Of a stretch of 64,000 bases of DNA, positions 27,601 through 37,154 are shown piece by piece. Position numbers and translations under genes: made by a program. How positions within the stretch are numbered: the stretch's first letter is position 1; every line of letters starts with the position of its first letter. The notes beneath the pieces are model-generated. The model saw only the letters and a program-made list of their open reading frames with translations. It did no database searches and was not told the origin of the DNA. Origin of the DNA: an uncultured Schlesneria sp. (GTDB lineage: Bacteria; Planctomycetota; Planctomycetia; Planctomycetales; Planctomycetaceae); assembly GCA_903871875.1 (NCBI GenBank), contig CAIQIR010000066.1, forward strand, positions 1 through 64,000, written 5' to 3'.

Positions 27601-27983
27601 TGGGCGTGTTGATGGCAAAGATGGACATCAATATCTTCACTCAGATCGGTTTCGTGGTACTGGTCGGACTGGCCTGTAAGAATGCCATTCTGATCGTGGA
27701 ATTCGCCCGCGCCCGCTGCCTGACCGGTCTGCCTCGCCGCGAAGCGACACTCGACGCCTGTCGCTTGCGCTTGCGACCAATCATCATGACTTCGTTCGCA
27801 TTCATCTTGGGCGTGGTGCCATTGATGATCGGAACCGGGGCCGGCTTTGAAATGCGACAAACATTGGGCATCGCCGTTTTCGCCGGGATGCTGGGTGTCA
27901 CACTGTTCGGAATTTTCCTGACGCCGGTGTTCTTCTACGTGATTCAGGGACTGACCCCACAACCAAAGTCGATTGCCTCTTAA
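24627..27983 (+). CDS. HAE1-type RND efflux pump, inner-membrane permease with extra membrane insert
   Basis: A 1118-residue proton-driven RND permease (AcrB family). It starts FSRFFIDRPIFASVLSIVIT and has the periplasmic porter pattern PTVEVSAIYPGA, the TM4 proton-relay region VLAIGIVVDDAIVVVEAIER, and the C-terminal GLACKNAILIVEFAR. Between TM6 and the second half (residues about 505-590) is an insert with a charged His-rich stretch and two extra hydrophobic segments (about 528-550 and 565-588), not present in AcrB. No membrane-fusion protein or outer-membrane channel gene is adjacent, so partners must be elsewhere. Substrate unknown. Confidence 0.93.
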   Translation: MFSRFFIDRPIFASVLSIVITLCGGIALFTLPVTQYPEITPPTVEVSAIYPGANSRVVSDTVAAPIEQQVNGVEGMMYMSSQCTNDGNYTLTVTFRQGTDLNLAQVLVQNRVALAQPILPNLVQRRGVTVKKKSPSVLMIVNLFSPDHSRDNLYLSNYATIQLRDELSRLSGVGDITFLGQRDYSMRVWLDPERLASQGLTTADVVQAIEQQNVQVAAGQIGQPPAAKDQVFQFTMTTLGRLSEDEQFSDMVLKTEADGSLVQLKDVARTELGALGYDQSCTLNSQPSVALSVYQLPGSNALATARLVRQKMEELKTRFPGGVDYGIAYDTTPFIQESVNEVFQSLRDAVVLVAIVVLVFLQGWRAAVIPLVAVPVAVVGTFAAMAAFGFSLNTLTLFGLVLAIGIVVDDAIVVVEAIERHIEEGASPREAAILAMDEVAGPVIAVGLVLSAVFIPCVFITGIVGRFFQQFALTIAISTVISAFNSLTLSPALAVLLLKPHHDPSGEADHSTSGQHNKTKKHQRDEALPLLLVLICGAWLGYTAGPMLAPLLGQAAQSLFTMINPRLLGALIALVIAYFTCGTINFLLGGFFKWFNRGFNAVTSVYVSLVGICLRLSVVALLGYVGLVYLTYHLFLISPAGFIPSQDKGYLLVNVQLPDSASLDRTSRVMQRIEELASEAAGVKHTVGISGQSIVLGANAPNFATVYLMLDDFHHRTHLTADQIASRLKTTLEREVPEAMINLFGAPPVDGLGTAGGFKLVIEDRGDNGGRALQTASQQLVEEGAKDSGLTGLFSSFRADTPWLFIDIDRKAARTKGISLAGLFESLQVGFGSLYVNDFNRFGRTWQVNVQSDAQFRMAAKDLKRVLVRSDRNELVPLAGVASVRETTGPVMVIRYNLYPSAVVNVNGAAGTSSGQVIDRMNNISENVLLPSMHAEWTELALLQLEAGNTAMFAFLLAVILVFLVLAAQYESWSLPLAVILVVPMCLLCSLVGVLMAKMDINIFTQIGFVVLVGLACKNAILIVEFARARCLTGLPRREATLDACRLRLRPIIMTSFAFILGVVPLMIGTGAGFEMRQTLGIAVFAGMLGVTLFGIFLTPVFFYVIQGLTPQPKSIAS

Positions 27984-28960
27984 TACGTCGTCGCTCCGTC
28001 AGCATCCGCGAAATGATTCTTCTCGCCGGCATCCGGCTGCGGTTGGTCAGGATGACGATCGCGGCGATGGTTCAGCCCCTTGCGGGCGATGAGATAAGTC
28101 AAGATCGCGTCGAACGAGTTCTCGAATAGCAGGATCATGACCACAATTGCGACGGCTCCTTCGGAATCATTGTCCGCGAATCGAGTGATCGCCACAGTCC
28201 AGCTGAGCAGATAACAGGCCAATTCCGCGCTGGCGAGAAAATAGTGTTTCATGCAGAAATCGCCCCATGACGGAAACACGAGACTGCGCAATGCCAGGCC
28301 ACGGGGCGTCCAATATTGCGTTCCACAGTGACTGCAGACGAAATCTCCCTTGGAAACGACCTTGAAGCAGCGACAACAGAGATTTTCGCGTGATTGTGAA
28401 GCGAACGGGGCAAAATTCAATCGGCGGTAGTCATCGAGCGCCTGTTGAAAGATCGCCGGCATCGTCTTGCGATCCTGGGCGGGAAAGCCGGTGAACTTCA
28501 ATTGCTTTTTGTCTTGCAGATTCAATTTCAGCACGCCCGTCCAACTCGCTTTGAAGTTAGCGATCTCGCTGTAATAGACCACCCAAAACATTTCCGACGG
28601 CTTGCCCCAATTGTTGGATCGCATCATCAACAGCCGTGCATTGGTCAATACGAACACGGTCTGATTGAGCAGCGTCGACCACAGCGCGCCCATGAAATAG
28701 TTCTCGGCCAAAGAATACTGTACTCCCTTGGCGACGTACAAAACTTCTTCACCTGCGAGCAGCATGTGATACAAGGTGGGCTCAACCAGCCTGATCAACT
28801 TCGCGCGTCGCTTGATGGTACGATTCGCGCCCCACCCCTTTAGTTTGGGAAACACCTGCTCCAGCCGATAATCAATCTCGGGATCGAGAACGATTTTCAG
28901 TTCGCGGAGACGTTGTTGAACGGCTTCCGACGGTGTCATCGGCACGGCTTCATTCGACAT
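27980..28960 (-). CDS. bPH-like domain, zinc-ribbon membrane protein of unknown function
   Basis: A 326-residue protein. The central part (AGEEVLYVAKGV, QTVFVLTNARLLMM, then DKKQLKFTGF) has the spacing of a bacterial PH-like domain. It is followed by a zinc ribbon CCRCFKVVSKGDFVCSHCG, and by two C-terminal hydrophobic segments (about 240-258 and 268-290) ending in a basic tail. The layout suggests a membrane-tethered cytoplasmic protein. Its stop overlaps the stop of the convergent RND gene within TTAA at 27980-27983, so the two mRNAs overlap at their 3' ends. Specific function is unknown. Confidence 0.75.
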   Translation of the reverse strand: MSNEAVPMTPSEAVQQRLRELKIVLDPEIDYRLEQVFPKLKGWGANRTIKRRAKLIRLVEPTLYHMLLAGEEVLYVAKGVQYSLAENYFMGALWSTLLNQTVFVLTNARLLMMRSNNWGKPSEMFWVVYYSEIANFKASWTGVLKLNLQDKKQLKFTGFPAQDRKTMPAIFQQALDDYRRLNFAPFASQSRENLCCRCFKVVSKGDFVCSHCGTQYWTPRGLALRSLVFPSWGDFCMKHYFLASAELACYLLSWTVAITRFADNDSEGAVAIVVMILLFENSFDAILTYLIARKGLNHRRDRHPDQPQPDAGEKNHFADADGATTY

Positions 28961-29170
28961 GGACGAACGCCCTCAGGAAATCATGCGACGCGGAGATTAC
29001 CCGTGCAGAATACCGTCATGCCGAGCGCCTGACATCCGTCAAGAACGAAAATCGACACGCGCACTTTCACGAATGGGTCTCTGTGCTTAACCGCAGCCCC
29101 CTTGTCGCAGTCGCTTCAAGCCGCATCTGACCAGCCACGTCCGCGACATGAACCAAATCGATGGGTCATC

Positions 29171-29209
29171 AAAAAATCCCCTCACTCCGGCTTTCCGGAA
29201 TGAGGGGAT
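29171..29209 (-). terminator. Intrinsic terminator of ppdK
   Basis: A 15-bp stem (29176-29190 with 29195-29209, loop CTTT; one mismatch pair region around CT/AA) is followed on the minus strand by six T residues. It lies 46 bases after the ppdK stop. Confidence 0.9.
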
Positions 29210-29254
29210 CAGAAATCAATCGCCCTGCAACGACAGAGTCGTCATGCAACAGGC

Positions 29255-31993
29255 TTACTTGCCGCTAGCCAGAGCTTGTTGCGCTGCAGCCAATCGAGCG
29301 ACGGGCACTCGACGAGGTGAGCAGCTGACGTAGTTCAGGCCGATGTCATGACAGAACATGACCGAGGCGGGATCGCCGCCATGTTCTCCACAAATACCGA
29401 TCTTCAAATCAGGTCGCGTCGATCGGCCGCGATCGACGCCGATCCGCATGATGTCGCCGACACCTTCTTGATCGATCGTCTGGAACGGATCGTTCGGAAT
29501 GATGTCGTTTTCACGGTAGAACCCGATGAACGGACCATAGTCGTCACGGCTGATCGCCAATGTCGTCTGCGTCAGGTCATTGGTACCGAAACTGAAGAAC
29601 TCGGCGGCCGAGGCGATCTGATCGGCTCGAACGGCCGCGCGAGGCACTTCGATCATCGTTCCCACGAGGTATTCCAACTTCACGCCGGTTTCTTTGAAGA
29701 CCGCTTCCGCCGTGTCGCGAATGATCTTTTCCTGGTTCTTGAATTCCGTCAGGAACCCAGCCAGCGGCACCATCACTTCGGGAACAACGCTGATCCCTTC
29801 TTTCTTCACCAGCACGGCCGCTTCGAAGATGGCCCGGGCTTGCATGGCGGTGATTTCGGGATAAACGATCCCCAGACGACAGCCACGATGTCCGAGCATC
29901 GGGTTCGCTTCGTGAAGCTCTCCCACGCGACGGGCCACCGCTTCGACGGTGCTATTCGTCCAACCGGCCAGCTTTTTGGCCAGGTCGGGTTGTTCTTCCA
30001 GATGGCGATCTGAAAGGAACTCGTGCAGTGGCGGATCGAGCAGACGAATCGTCACTGGGCGACCATTCATGCTGCGGAACAAGCCGGCGAAGTCGGCTCG
30101 TTGGAACGGCAACAATGCCGCCAGCGCCTCTTCACGCGTTTCCTTAGTTTCGCAAACGATCATATGTCGGATTTCGTCGAGATGATCGAAGAACATATGT
30201 TCGGTGCGACACAGACCAATCCCTTCAGCCCCGAACGCCACCGCTTCGTCTGCTTGGGCGGGTGTGTCGGAGTTCGTGCGAACTCGCAGCTTGCGATACT
30301 TGTCGACCCAACCCATCAACTGCGAATAGCGGCGATAGGTTTCCGATTCTTCGGGTTTGAGCGTCTTCTGGACCAGCACCTGAATGACTTCGCTGTCCTT
30401 GGTTTCGACCTTCCCTTCGAAGACTTCGCCGGTGAAACCGTCCATACTGATGAAGTCGCCGGCCTTCAACGTCTTACCTGCCACCTTAACGGTGTTGGTC
30501 GAGTAATCGACGTCGATCGCCGAACATCCCACGATACAGGCCTTGCCCATCTGACGGCTGACGAGAGCCGCGTGTGAGCTGGCACCACCGGTCGCGGTCA
30601 GAATTCCCTTGGCGGCTTTCATCCCGCGAAGGTCTTCCGGGCTGGTCTCTTTACGAACCAGCACGATGTCGATGTTCGGGTTCTTTTCGTGGAACTTTTC
30701 AGCTTCGTCGGCGAACAGACAGATCACGCCCGATGCGGCGCCTGGACCGGCGTTGATCCCCTTGGCCAGGAACCGACCCTCTTTCGTAGCCGACTTCTTG
30801 GAAGCCGGATCGAAAATGGGCTGCAGCAACTGGGCCAGGTCGTCTGCGGGAATACGTCGCTTCTGCAACGCTTCTTGCTCGGTGATCAATCCTTCGTTGA
30901 CCAGATCGACCGCAATGCGAACGGCGGCAAAACCGGTTCGCTTGGCGTTACGAGTCTGCAGCATGTAAACCTTGCCGCGTTGAATCGTGAACTCGATATC
31001 CTGCACTTCCTTGTAGTGCTTTTCGAGCTTCTTACCGATTTCGTTCAACTGCTTGTACGACTCGGGCATATCGCTCGACAGCGTTTCTTCGATTCGCTTC
31101 GGGGTTCGAATCCCGGCGACGACGTCTTCGCCCTGAGCATTGATCAGGTAGTCGCCGCAGAAACCGGGCGTGCCCAAGGCGCAGTCGCGGGTCATTCCCA
31201 CACCGGTCGCACAGTCATCACCCAGGTTCCCGAAGACCATCGCTTGAACGTTGGCCGCCGTACCCCATTCGTGAGGAATGCCATAGGTACGACGATAGAC
31301 CATCGCACGGTCGTTCATCCAGCTGCCGAACACAGCGCCGATCGCACCCCAGACCTGCTCCATCGGATCGGTGGGGAAGTCTTTGCCGGCACGGGTCTTG
31401 ATCAACTGCTTGAATTCGGCCACCAGCTCCTTGAGCTGAGCCACCGACAGTTGCGAGTCTTCTTTCACGCCCGCTTTTTCGCGTTTGTGTTCCAAAGCGA
31501 CTTCGAACGGGTCACCTTCAGTCTTGTCTTTTGGCTTCAGTTCGAGCACGACGTCGCCGTACATCTGCACAAAGCGGCGATAGCTGTCCCAGGCGGACCG
31601 CTCGTTGCCCGTTTGCTTGGCCAGGGCGACGACGGTGGTGTCGTTCAGACCAATGTTGAGCACCGTGTCCATCATGCCGGGCATCGATTCGCGAGCACCC
31701 GAACGGCACGAGAACAGCAACGGGTTGGTCAACGAACCGAATTCGGCCCCCATCGACTTTTCGACCTTCTTCAGCGCGTCGATCACTTGTTGCTTAAGTT
31801 CCGGCGGGAAGGTGCGATTGTTGGCGTAATAATAGGTGCAAACTTCGGTCGTCAGTGTAAAGCCAGCGGGAACAGGCAACCCAATCTTGACCATTTCAGC
31901 CAGATTCGCACCCTTGCCTCCGAGGAGGCTCTTCATCGTGGCGTCACCGTCGGCCTGACCGTCACCGAAGAAATACACGTACTTGGTCGACAT
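29255..31993 (-). CDS. ppdK: Pyruvate, phosphate dikinase
   Basis: A 912-residue enzyme interconverting pyruvate/ATP/Pi and PEP/AMP/PPi. The N-terminal ATP-grasp part has [20 protein letters not shown]. The swivelling domain carries the phospho-histidine motif [20 protein letters not shown]. The C-terminal PEP/pyruvate barrel has [25 protein letters not shown] and the active-site Cys in [13 protein letters not shown] 31993 is chosen because AAGGA lies 5 bases upstream; the extension to 32104 shows no homology. Length is normal for PPDK. It is monocistronic with a strong terminator downstream. The regulatory kinase gene (ppdR/RP) was not seen. Confidence 0.97.
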   Translation of the reverse strand: MSTKYVYFFGDGQADGDATMKSLLGGKGANLAEMVKIGLPVPAGFTLTTEVCTYYYANNRTFPPELKQQVIDALKKVEKSMGAEFGSLTNPLLFSCRSGARESMPGMMDTVLNIGLNDTTVVALAKQTGNERSAWDSYRRFVQMYGDVVLELKPKDKTEGDPFEVALEHKREKAGVKEDSQLSVAQLKELVAEFKQLIKTRAGKDFPTDPMEQVWGAIGAVFGSWMNDRAMVYRRTYGIPHEWGTAANVQAMVFGNLGDDCATGVGMTRDCALGTPGFCGDYLINAQGEDVVAGIRTPKRIEETLSSDMPESYKQLNEIGKKLEKHYKEVQDIEFTIQRGKVYMLQTRNAKRTGFAAVRIAVDLVNEGLITEQEALQKRRIPADDLAQLLQPIFDPASKKSATKEGRFLAKGINAGPGAASGVICLFADEAEKFHEKNPNIDIVLVRKETSPEDLRGMKAAKGILTATGGASSHAALVSRQMGKACIVGCSAIDVDYSTNTVKVAGKTLKAGDFISMDGFTGEVFEGKVETKDSEVIQVLVQKTLKPEESETYRRYSQLMGWVDKYRKLRVRTNSDTPAQADEAVAFGAEGIGLCRTEHMFFDHLDEIRHMIVCETKETREEALAALLPFQRADFAGLFRSMNGRPVTIRLLDPPLHEFLSDRHLEEQPDLAKKLAGWTNSTVEAVARRVGELHEANPMLGHRGCRLGIVYPEITAMQARAIFEAAVLVKKEGISVVPEVMVPLAGFLTEFKNQEKIIRDTAEAVFKETGVKLEYLVGTMIEVPRAAVRADQIASAAEFFSFGTNDLTQTTLAISRDDYGPFIGFYRENDIIPNDPFQTIDQEGVGDIMRIGVDRGRSTRPDLKIGICGEHGGDPASVMFCHDIGLNYVSCSPRRVPVARLAAAQQALASGK

Positions 31994-32419
31994 GCGAAGT
32001 CCTTCAAAACCAGGCCGCCGAAGCGACCACAGACACAGAACAGGCCAACCCAAACCTCGGGCCGGCCGAGCGAACGAGACTCGGCGCGAACAATCAGCGC
32101 ACAAGCAACCCCTCGTTGACGAAGCCGGAAATTACCGTTCCCATTGATGAACTTCAAGCGTCCCGCATTAAACAACCGTTTTCCCCGCACAAGAACGCAA
32201 TTTCCACCAGGCATTTACCTTTTGTCCAGGTGTCAAAATGGGCACCCAAAACGACGAAACGAGGTGCTGAAGTAGCCTGGTTTGCCCCCTGACCGCCGGG
32301 TCGCGGAAGGTTACGTCGAATCTTCGACCGCCACGTCTTGGACAATTGGTCTCAATTTTCTGACAAATTCTGAAGAATCAGCGTTTCCTTTTTTGATGTA
32401 ACGTGCAATAACACTTATC

Positions 32420-32447
32420 ACTCCGGTGGGCAGGGGCCTGCCGGAGT
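32420..32447. promoter_or_regulatory. GC-rich hairpin in the leader region of the RRM gene; rest of 31994-32725 otherwise empty
   Basis: ACTCCGG ... CCGGAGT encloses the near-palindrome GGCAGGGGCCTGCC. It lies about 280 bases upstream of the RRM start, in a 732-base gap between divergent genes with no supported ORF. It could be part of a structured 5' leader or unrelated to transcription. No promoter was confidently placed. Confidence 0.35.
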
Positions 32448-32725
32448 AGGAAGATGAATGCCACTTCGCACACCGATCAATCTTGCTTGCCCGCAGTCCT
32501 GAGTCCTCTCTTGCAGCGTCCAAGTCAGTCAAGTCCGGTGACGTCCCTCGGCAACCGTCAGGTCCGTTAAGCTCTCGTGAAACAAAAAGAATGTCGGGAA
32601 GTTTTTGTTGTTTCTCTCGATGCCGCGGTTTTGCAGTCGCTGATTTGGCTTTGATCTTCCCTGTCGCATTATGTGACAGCCTATGACCTGTTTCAGAGAG
32701 CCGATATGGCTCGCAAAGGACGACG

Positions 32726-33106
32726 ATGAGCAAGAATCTGTATGTTGGTAATTTGTCTTACAATTGCACGGCTGATGATCTGCGCGAGCTGTTTAGTCAG
32801 CATGGCAATGTGTCTTCGGCTCAAGTGGTTTCGGATCGCGAAACTGGCCGGTCACGAGGCTTTGGCTTCGTGGAAATGTCTGACGGTGGTGAAGCAGCGA
32901 TTGGCGCCTTGAATGGAGCGGAGTTCCAGGGCCGAACGCTGACAGTGAACGAAGCTCGTCCTCGCGAAAGCGGTGGCGGTGGTCGCGGTGGTGGCGGTGG
33001 CTACGGCGGCGGCGGCGGCGGTGGCCGCAGTGGCGGCGGTGGTGGTGGTGGACGCAGCGGCGGTGGCGGCGGATACGGAGGCGGTGGTGGCGGCGGCCGC
33101 TACTAA
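32726..33106 (+). CDS. Glycine-rich RNA-binding protein with one RRM
   Basis: A 126-residue protein. Residues about 2-80 are a single RRM with RNP2 LYVGNLSY and RNP1 RGFGFVEM. The tail (about 84-126) is almost only Gly with interspersed Arg, Ser and Tyr, like the cold-induced Rbp proteins of cyanobacteria and plant GRPs. Such tails support weak self-association; RNA chaperone activity is typical for the family. AAAGGA lies 6 bases before the ATG. An intrinsic terminator follows closely, so this is a single-gene transcript, probably abundant. Cold regulation is an inference. Confidence 0.93.
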   Translation: MSKNLYVGNLSYNCTADDLRELFSQHGNVSSAQVVSDRETGRSRGFGFVEMSDGGEAAIGALNGAEFQGRTLTVNEARPRESGGGGRGGGGGYGGGGGGGRSGGGGGGGRSGGGGGYGGGGGGGRY

Positions 33107-33138
33107 TCCAAAATCGTCCCCTGACTGGTGAATTTATG

Positions 33139-33177
33139 AACGCCTTCCGCCCCGACCGGAAGGCGTTTTTTATTTTT
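33139..33177 (+). terminator. Intrinsic terminator of the RRM gene
   Basis: An 11-bp perfect stem AACGCCTTCCG/CGGAAGGCGTT (33139-33149 and 33157-33167) is followed by TTTTTATTTTT. Confidence 0.92.
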
Positions 33178-33803
33178 CACGGACCATTCAAAGAACGCCC
33201 CGACCCCTTCCCGCCCAACTGGCCACGCTTGCGTATCACCCGACGATGCCCCCCGGCGGAACCGAACAGAGACGCCCCCTAATTGGTCGGCGGCTTTGTA
33301 AGCAGGCCCAGAAAAAACTTGGCTGGCCCAAAAATCGCTCTTCCCGTGCAGGATCATCGCTGCTAGGATAAGGGAACATTTAAGGACGAGTGTCGATCAG
33401 TGCATGAATGCAGCAGGATCAGCTGGTTCTGCGAAGTCGCAGGACTCACCCGACGTGGCATCTTCGAGTTGACTGGGGAAGTTCGTCGTACTGTTACGAT
33501 CAGATCGCGATTAAACGACGGAAAATGAAGGACTCGATCATGCTTCGGGAATGCACAATTCGCTCAGTTTGCTAGGGTTCATCGCAGCGGCCTCTCTGTG
33601 ATGGACCACATCTTCAGCAACCTCCCTCTGGGCGTCATTCGAGGCACTCTTTAACTCGTTCTCTCCGCAACTTCTTGAACGGGCCGTGTCGATCAAGGCT
33701 TCACAGCACTGATCAAATCGGATTTCTCGTTTCCCCGATAGGTCTCGGTAGACCGTCTCCGAGATCGCACTGTTCCCCGACTGCGTTTCAATAACATCAT
33801 ACT
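33178..33803. other. Intergenic stretch upstream of fusA
   Basis: 626 bases without a supported gene. The fusA ATG is not preceded by a purine-rich ribosome-binding site. No promoter boxes were confidently placed. Confidence 0.4.
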
Positions 33804-35936
33804 ATGAACCTCGAAAAAGTCCGCAACATCGGTATCTCGGCTCACATCGACTCGGGAAAAACAACCCTCACGGAACGAATCCTGTTCTACTCGGGACGCA
33901 TCCATGCGATTCACGAAGTCAAAGGGAAGGACAACATCGGCGCGACGATGGACTTCATGGAACTGGAGCGGGAAAAGGGCATCACCATCACCGCTGCGGC
34001 CACGCAGGTGAAATGGGCCGATAACATCATCAACGTGATCGACACGCCGGGCCACGTCGACTTTACCGTGGAAGTCGAACGATCGCTGCGCGTACTCGAC
34101 GGGGCCATTCTGGTCCTCTGTTCGGTCGGTGGCGTTCAAAGCCAGTCGTTGACCGTCGATCGCCAAATGAAGCGGTACAAGGTGCCCCGCATCGCCTTCA
34201 TCAACAAGATGGACCGCACCGGAGCCAATCCGGAAAAGGTCATCAAGCAGATCGAAGAAAAACTGCACGTCATCCCCGTTCCACTACAGATCCCGATGGG
34301 ACGTGAGATGGCCTTCCAGGGCGTGATCGATTTGATCACCATGCAGGCCATTTTCTTCGATGGTGAGGACGGCGAAAACATCCGACGCGAAGCCATTCCT
34401 GCCGAATATCAGGAAAAGGCAGCCGAAGCCCGTGCGCACATGCTCGAACAACTGTCGTTGTTCAGCGATCCGCTGATGGAAATGCTGCTCGAAGAGAAGG
34501 AACCACCGGTCGACGAGATCCGCAAGATCATTCGTTCGGCCACCCTCGCCCAGCAGATCACCCCGGTCATGATGGGTTCAGCCTACAAGAACAAGGGTGT
34601 TCAGGAAATCCTGGACGCTGTCACTTATTACTTGCCCTGTCCGTTGGATCGCAAGATGACGGCCATTGACCAGCTGAAGAAGCCGAAGTCGGAAGAAGAA
34701 TCTAAAGAACCGAACTGGAATCGCGTCACTCTCGAATCCGACCCGAAGAAGCCACTGGTTTGCATGGCGTTCAAAACGGTCGTCGAAGAGTACGGACAAC
34801 TTACGTACACGCGAATTTACCAGGGCAAGATCGTCAAGGGCGAAAGCTACATCAATACTCGTACGGGCAAGAAGGTGCGATTCGGCCGACTGGTCCGAAT
34901 GCATGCCAACGATCGACAAGACGTCGATATCGCCGAAGCGGGTGATATCGTCGCATTGGTCGGTGTCGACTGCGCATCGGGGGATACCTTCTGCGGTGAT
35001 GGTGTGACCTATTCGCTGGAAAGTATCTTCGTTCCCGACGCCGTGATCCGGTTGAGCATCGAACCCGCCAAGCGAGACGGTGCCGACAAGCTGGGCAAGG
35101 CTCTCGAACGATTCCGCCGCGAAGACCCGACGTTCCGCGTGCTGACCGACGAAGAAACCGGTCAGACACTGATCGCCGGCATGGGTCAATTGCATCTCGA
35201 CATTTACGTAGAACGCATCAAGCGCGAATACGGCGTCGAATGCATCATCGGTCAACCACGCGTGGCTTACCGTGAAACCCCGACCAAGGAAGTCGAATTC
35301 AACTACAAGCACAAGAAGCAGACCGGTGGCTCCGGCCAGTACGGTCACGTTGTCGGTAAGCTGGTTCCCCTGCCGGAAGACAGTGCGATTGCCTATGAAT
35401 TCGTCAACGACGTCACCGGCGGTCGTATTCCCAAGGAATACATCAAGCCGATCGACGAAGGCTTCCAACGAGCCCTGGTCAAAGGCCCGCTTTGCGAATG
35501 TGAAGTCGTGAACGTGCAAATGATCCTGCAAGACGGTAGCTACCACGATGTCGACTCGTCCGAAATGGCGTTCGGTATCTGCGCGTTTGACTGTATGCGT
35601 GAAACATTGAAGAAGGCCGCGATCGGACTGCTCGAACCGATCATGAAGCTGGAAGTCGAAGTTCCTGACGAATTCCAAGGGAACGTGACGGGGCATATTT
35701 CCAGTAAACGAGGACTGGTGGGTGCGACCGAAACGAACATGGGCGTCGCCACCATCGTCGCCGAAGTTCCGCTTGCCAGCATGTTCGACTACGCCAACGA
35801 ATTGCGATCGATGACGCAAGGCAAGGGAACGTTCACGATGGAGTTCTCGCGTTATTCGATGCTGCCACGCGGGCTGCAAGATGACGTCGTTGAAAAACGA
35901 AAGAAAGAAAAAGCCGAACGAGCCGCGATGAAGTAA
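33804..35936 (+). CDS. fusA: Translation elongation factor G, spdEFG1/mitochondrial EF-G1-like
   Basis: A 710-residue translational GTPase that moves tRNAs and mRNA through the ribosome. G1 is [16 protein letters not shown]3 [10 protein letters not shown]4 NKMD. Domains II to V follow in normal order ([14 protein letters not shown] in domain [13 protein letters not shown] in domain V). Ser in place of the usual Ala after HID, and [20 protein letters not shown], are features of the spirochaete/planctomycete/delta-proteobacterial EF-G1 and mitochondrial EF-G1 group. It stands alone, without rpsL, rpsG or tuf. The genome may hold further EF-G paralogs. No Shine-Dalgarno is visible before ATG 33804. 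Confidence 0.96.
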   Translation: MNLEKVRNIGISAHIDSGKTTLTERILFYSGRIHAIHEVKGKDNIGATMDFMELEREKGITITAAATQVKWADNIINVIDTPGHVDFTVEVERSLRVLDGAILVLCSVGGVQSQSLTVDRQMKRYKVPRIAFINKMDRTGANPEKVIKQIEEKLHVIPVPLQIPMGREMAFQGVIDLITMQAIFFDGEDGENIRREAIPAEYQEKAAEARAHMLEQLSLFSDPLMEMLLEEKEPPVDEIRKIIRSATLAQQITPVMMGSAYKNKGVQEILDAVTYYLPCPLDRKMTAIDQLKKPKSEEESKEPNWNRVTLESDPKKPLVCMAFKTVVEEYGQLTYTRIYQGKIVKGESYINTRTGKKVRFGRLVRMHANDRQDVDIAEAGDIVALVGVDCASGDTFCGDGVTYSLESIFVPDAVIRLSIEPAKRDGADKLGKALERFRREDPTFRVLTDEETGQTLIAGMGQLHLDIYVERIKREYGVECIIGQPRVAYRETPTKEVEFNYKHKKQTGGSGQYGHVVGKLVPLPEDSAIAYEFVNDVTGGRIPKEYIKPIDEGFQRALVKGPLCECEVVNVQMILQDGSYHDVDSSEMAFGICAFDCMRETLKKAAIGLLEPIMKLEVEVPDEFQGNVTGHISSKRGLVGATETNMGVATIVAEVPLASMFDYANELRSMTQGKGTFTMEFSRYSMLPRGLQDDVVEKRKKEKAERAAMK

Positions 35937-35965
35937 CCGCTGTTTCGACCGGTGACTGGTTATTC

Positions 35966-35999
35966 AAAAAGCCCGGCTTGGAAACAAGCCGGGCTTTTT
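35966..35999. terminator. Intrinsic terminator after fusA, usable from both strands
   Basis: A perfect 15-bp stem AAAAAGCCCGGCTTG (35966-35980) with 35985-35999 around GAAA. The stem itself carries A and T runs at the ends, so it can work in both directions. Confidence 0.92.
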
Positions 36000-36078
36000 C
36001 GTATTCTGGGCAGCAGCGTTTCCGTTGCGAAACAGCCCGACTCGAAGCCTTCGAACAACTCTCGCGGAGCCCCCTTTC

Positions 36079-37068
36079 ATGCTGACCGGTGACCTGTACG
36101 CTCCTGGAAAGATTCGCCTGATCGACGTTCCCGAGCCAACACTCTCCCCGACCCCTCCCAACGGCGTTTCGGGTCAGATTATCTTTCAGCCGGAAACAAC
36201 CTGTCTCTGTGGGTCGGACCTGCCCTATTTCAATGGCTGGGACGAATGGCCCATCGAGCAAGGCCATTCGCTGCACGAGATGATCGGCACCATTACCGCC
36301 ACGAATGGGAAAAAATGGCGGGTCGGTGACCGCGTGCTCGCCGTGCCCGAAATGCAGCAAGGACTCTCCGAACGATTTATTCTGAACGAGAACCGTGCAA
36401 TCACGATTGCCACCAACGTTCCCGAAGAAGAAGCCTTAATGGCGCAGCCGCTGGGCACTGCCATCTTCGCCTTGAAAAAACTTCCCAACATTCTCGATCT
36501 GGATGTCGCGGTCGTCGGACAGGGTCCAATGGGCCAACTCATGAATGCCTCACTCAGAACCATGGGGGCGCGGCAGATCATCGGCATCGATCTGTTAGAA
36601 AGCCGACTGAAAGTCAGTCCCAAAATGGGCGCCACCGCAACGGTATGTAATGCCCAGCAGGATCCTGTCGCCGCCGTCAAACAGATCCTAAACGGAAACC
36701 TGCCGGACATCGTGATCGAATGCGTCGGCCATCAAGACCAACAACTGAACTTGTGCATCGATCTTTGCAAAACAGCGGGTCGGCTGCTGTGTTTCGGCGT
36801 CCCGCCTCAATTCATCAACGGGCTGCGGTGGCGAGACCTGTTTTTCAAAAACGTCACCGTGCACACTTCGGTAAACCCCGACTTTCGTCGCGACTTTCCG
36901 CTCGCCACGCAATGGATTCAGGAAGGACGGATCGACGTGTCGCCGATCATCACGCACACCTACCCGTTGGCAAGACTGCAAGAAGCCTTCGAGCTGTTCC
37001 GCGACCGCAAAGACGGGGCGATCAAAGTCATCGTCAATTTCCCGGCGAAAAAGACGAAGGCCGGTTGA
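36079..37068 (+). CDS. Zinc-type MDR alcohol/polyol dehydrogenase-like protein
   Basis: A 329-residue medium-chain dehydrogenase/reductase. The N-terminal GroES-like domain has CLCGSDLPYF with the catalytic zinc Cys (about 44) and GHSLHE (62-67) for the His-Glu zinc site. The Rossmann part has VVGQGPMGQL and an Asp-containing GIDLLESRL after strand 2, which favours NAD(H). The four-cysteine structural zinc lobe is missing, as in some sorbitol or threonine dehydrogenase relatives. ATG 36079 is preferred over the longer frame from 36025. Substrate is unknown; neighbouring genes give no clear pathway. Confidence 0.85.
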   Translation: MLTGDLYAPGKIRLIDVPEPTLSPTPPNGVSGQIIFQPETTCLCGSDLPYFNGWDEWPIEQGHSLHEMIGTITATNGKKWRVGDRVLAVPEMQQGLSERFILNENRAITIATNVPEEEALMAQPLGTAIFALKKLPNILDLDVAVVGQGPMGQLMNASLRTMGARQIIGIDLLESRLKVSPKMGATATVCNAQQDPVAAVKQILNGNLPDIVIECVGHQDQQLNLCIDLCKTAGRLLCFGVPPQFINGLRWRDLFFKNVTVHTSVNPDFRRDFPLATQWIQEGRIDVSPIITHTYPLARLQEAFELFRDRKDGAIKVIVNFPAKKTKAG

Positions 37069-37112
37069 TCGATCACCCTGGACGGCCCTGCCCCGGTCGC
37101 GCCCGCTGCTTC

Positions 37113-37147
37113 AAAAAATGGGCCCGCCACGTGAAAGGCGGGCCCAT
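37113..37147 (-). terminator. Intrinsic terminator of the Tat-exported protein gene
   Basis: An 11-bp stem (37118-37128 with 37137-37147, GC-rich) is followed on the minus strand by six T residues, 8 bases past the stop of the gene at 37155. Confidence 0.88.
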
Positions 37148-37154
37148 CGATGTC

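Noticed and set aside
30689-32119. 476-codon open frame on the plus strand
   Set aside because: Antisense to ppdK; translation is rich in His, Arg and Gln with no recognisable domain.
32311-32733. 140-codon open frame on the minus strand upstream of the RRM gene
   Set aside because: Composition is not protein-like and it overlaps the RRM leader and start.
32980-33103. Repetitive GGC/GGT-rich tract that could look like a tandem repeat or CRISPR-like array
   Set aside because: It is the glycine-rich tail of the RRM protein; units are irregular and in frame.
34578-35879. 433-codon open frame on the minus strand
   Set aside because: It lies wholly antisense to fusA, whose frame carries all EF-G motifs; the antisense frame is a mirror of its codon bias.
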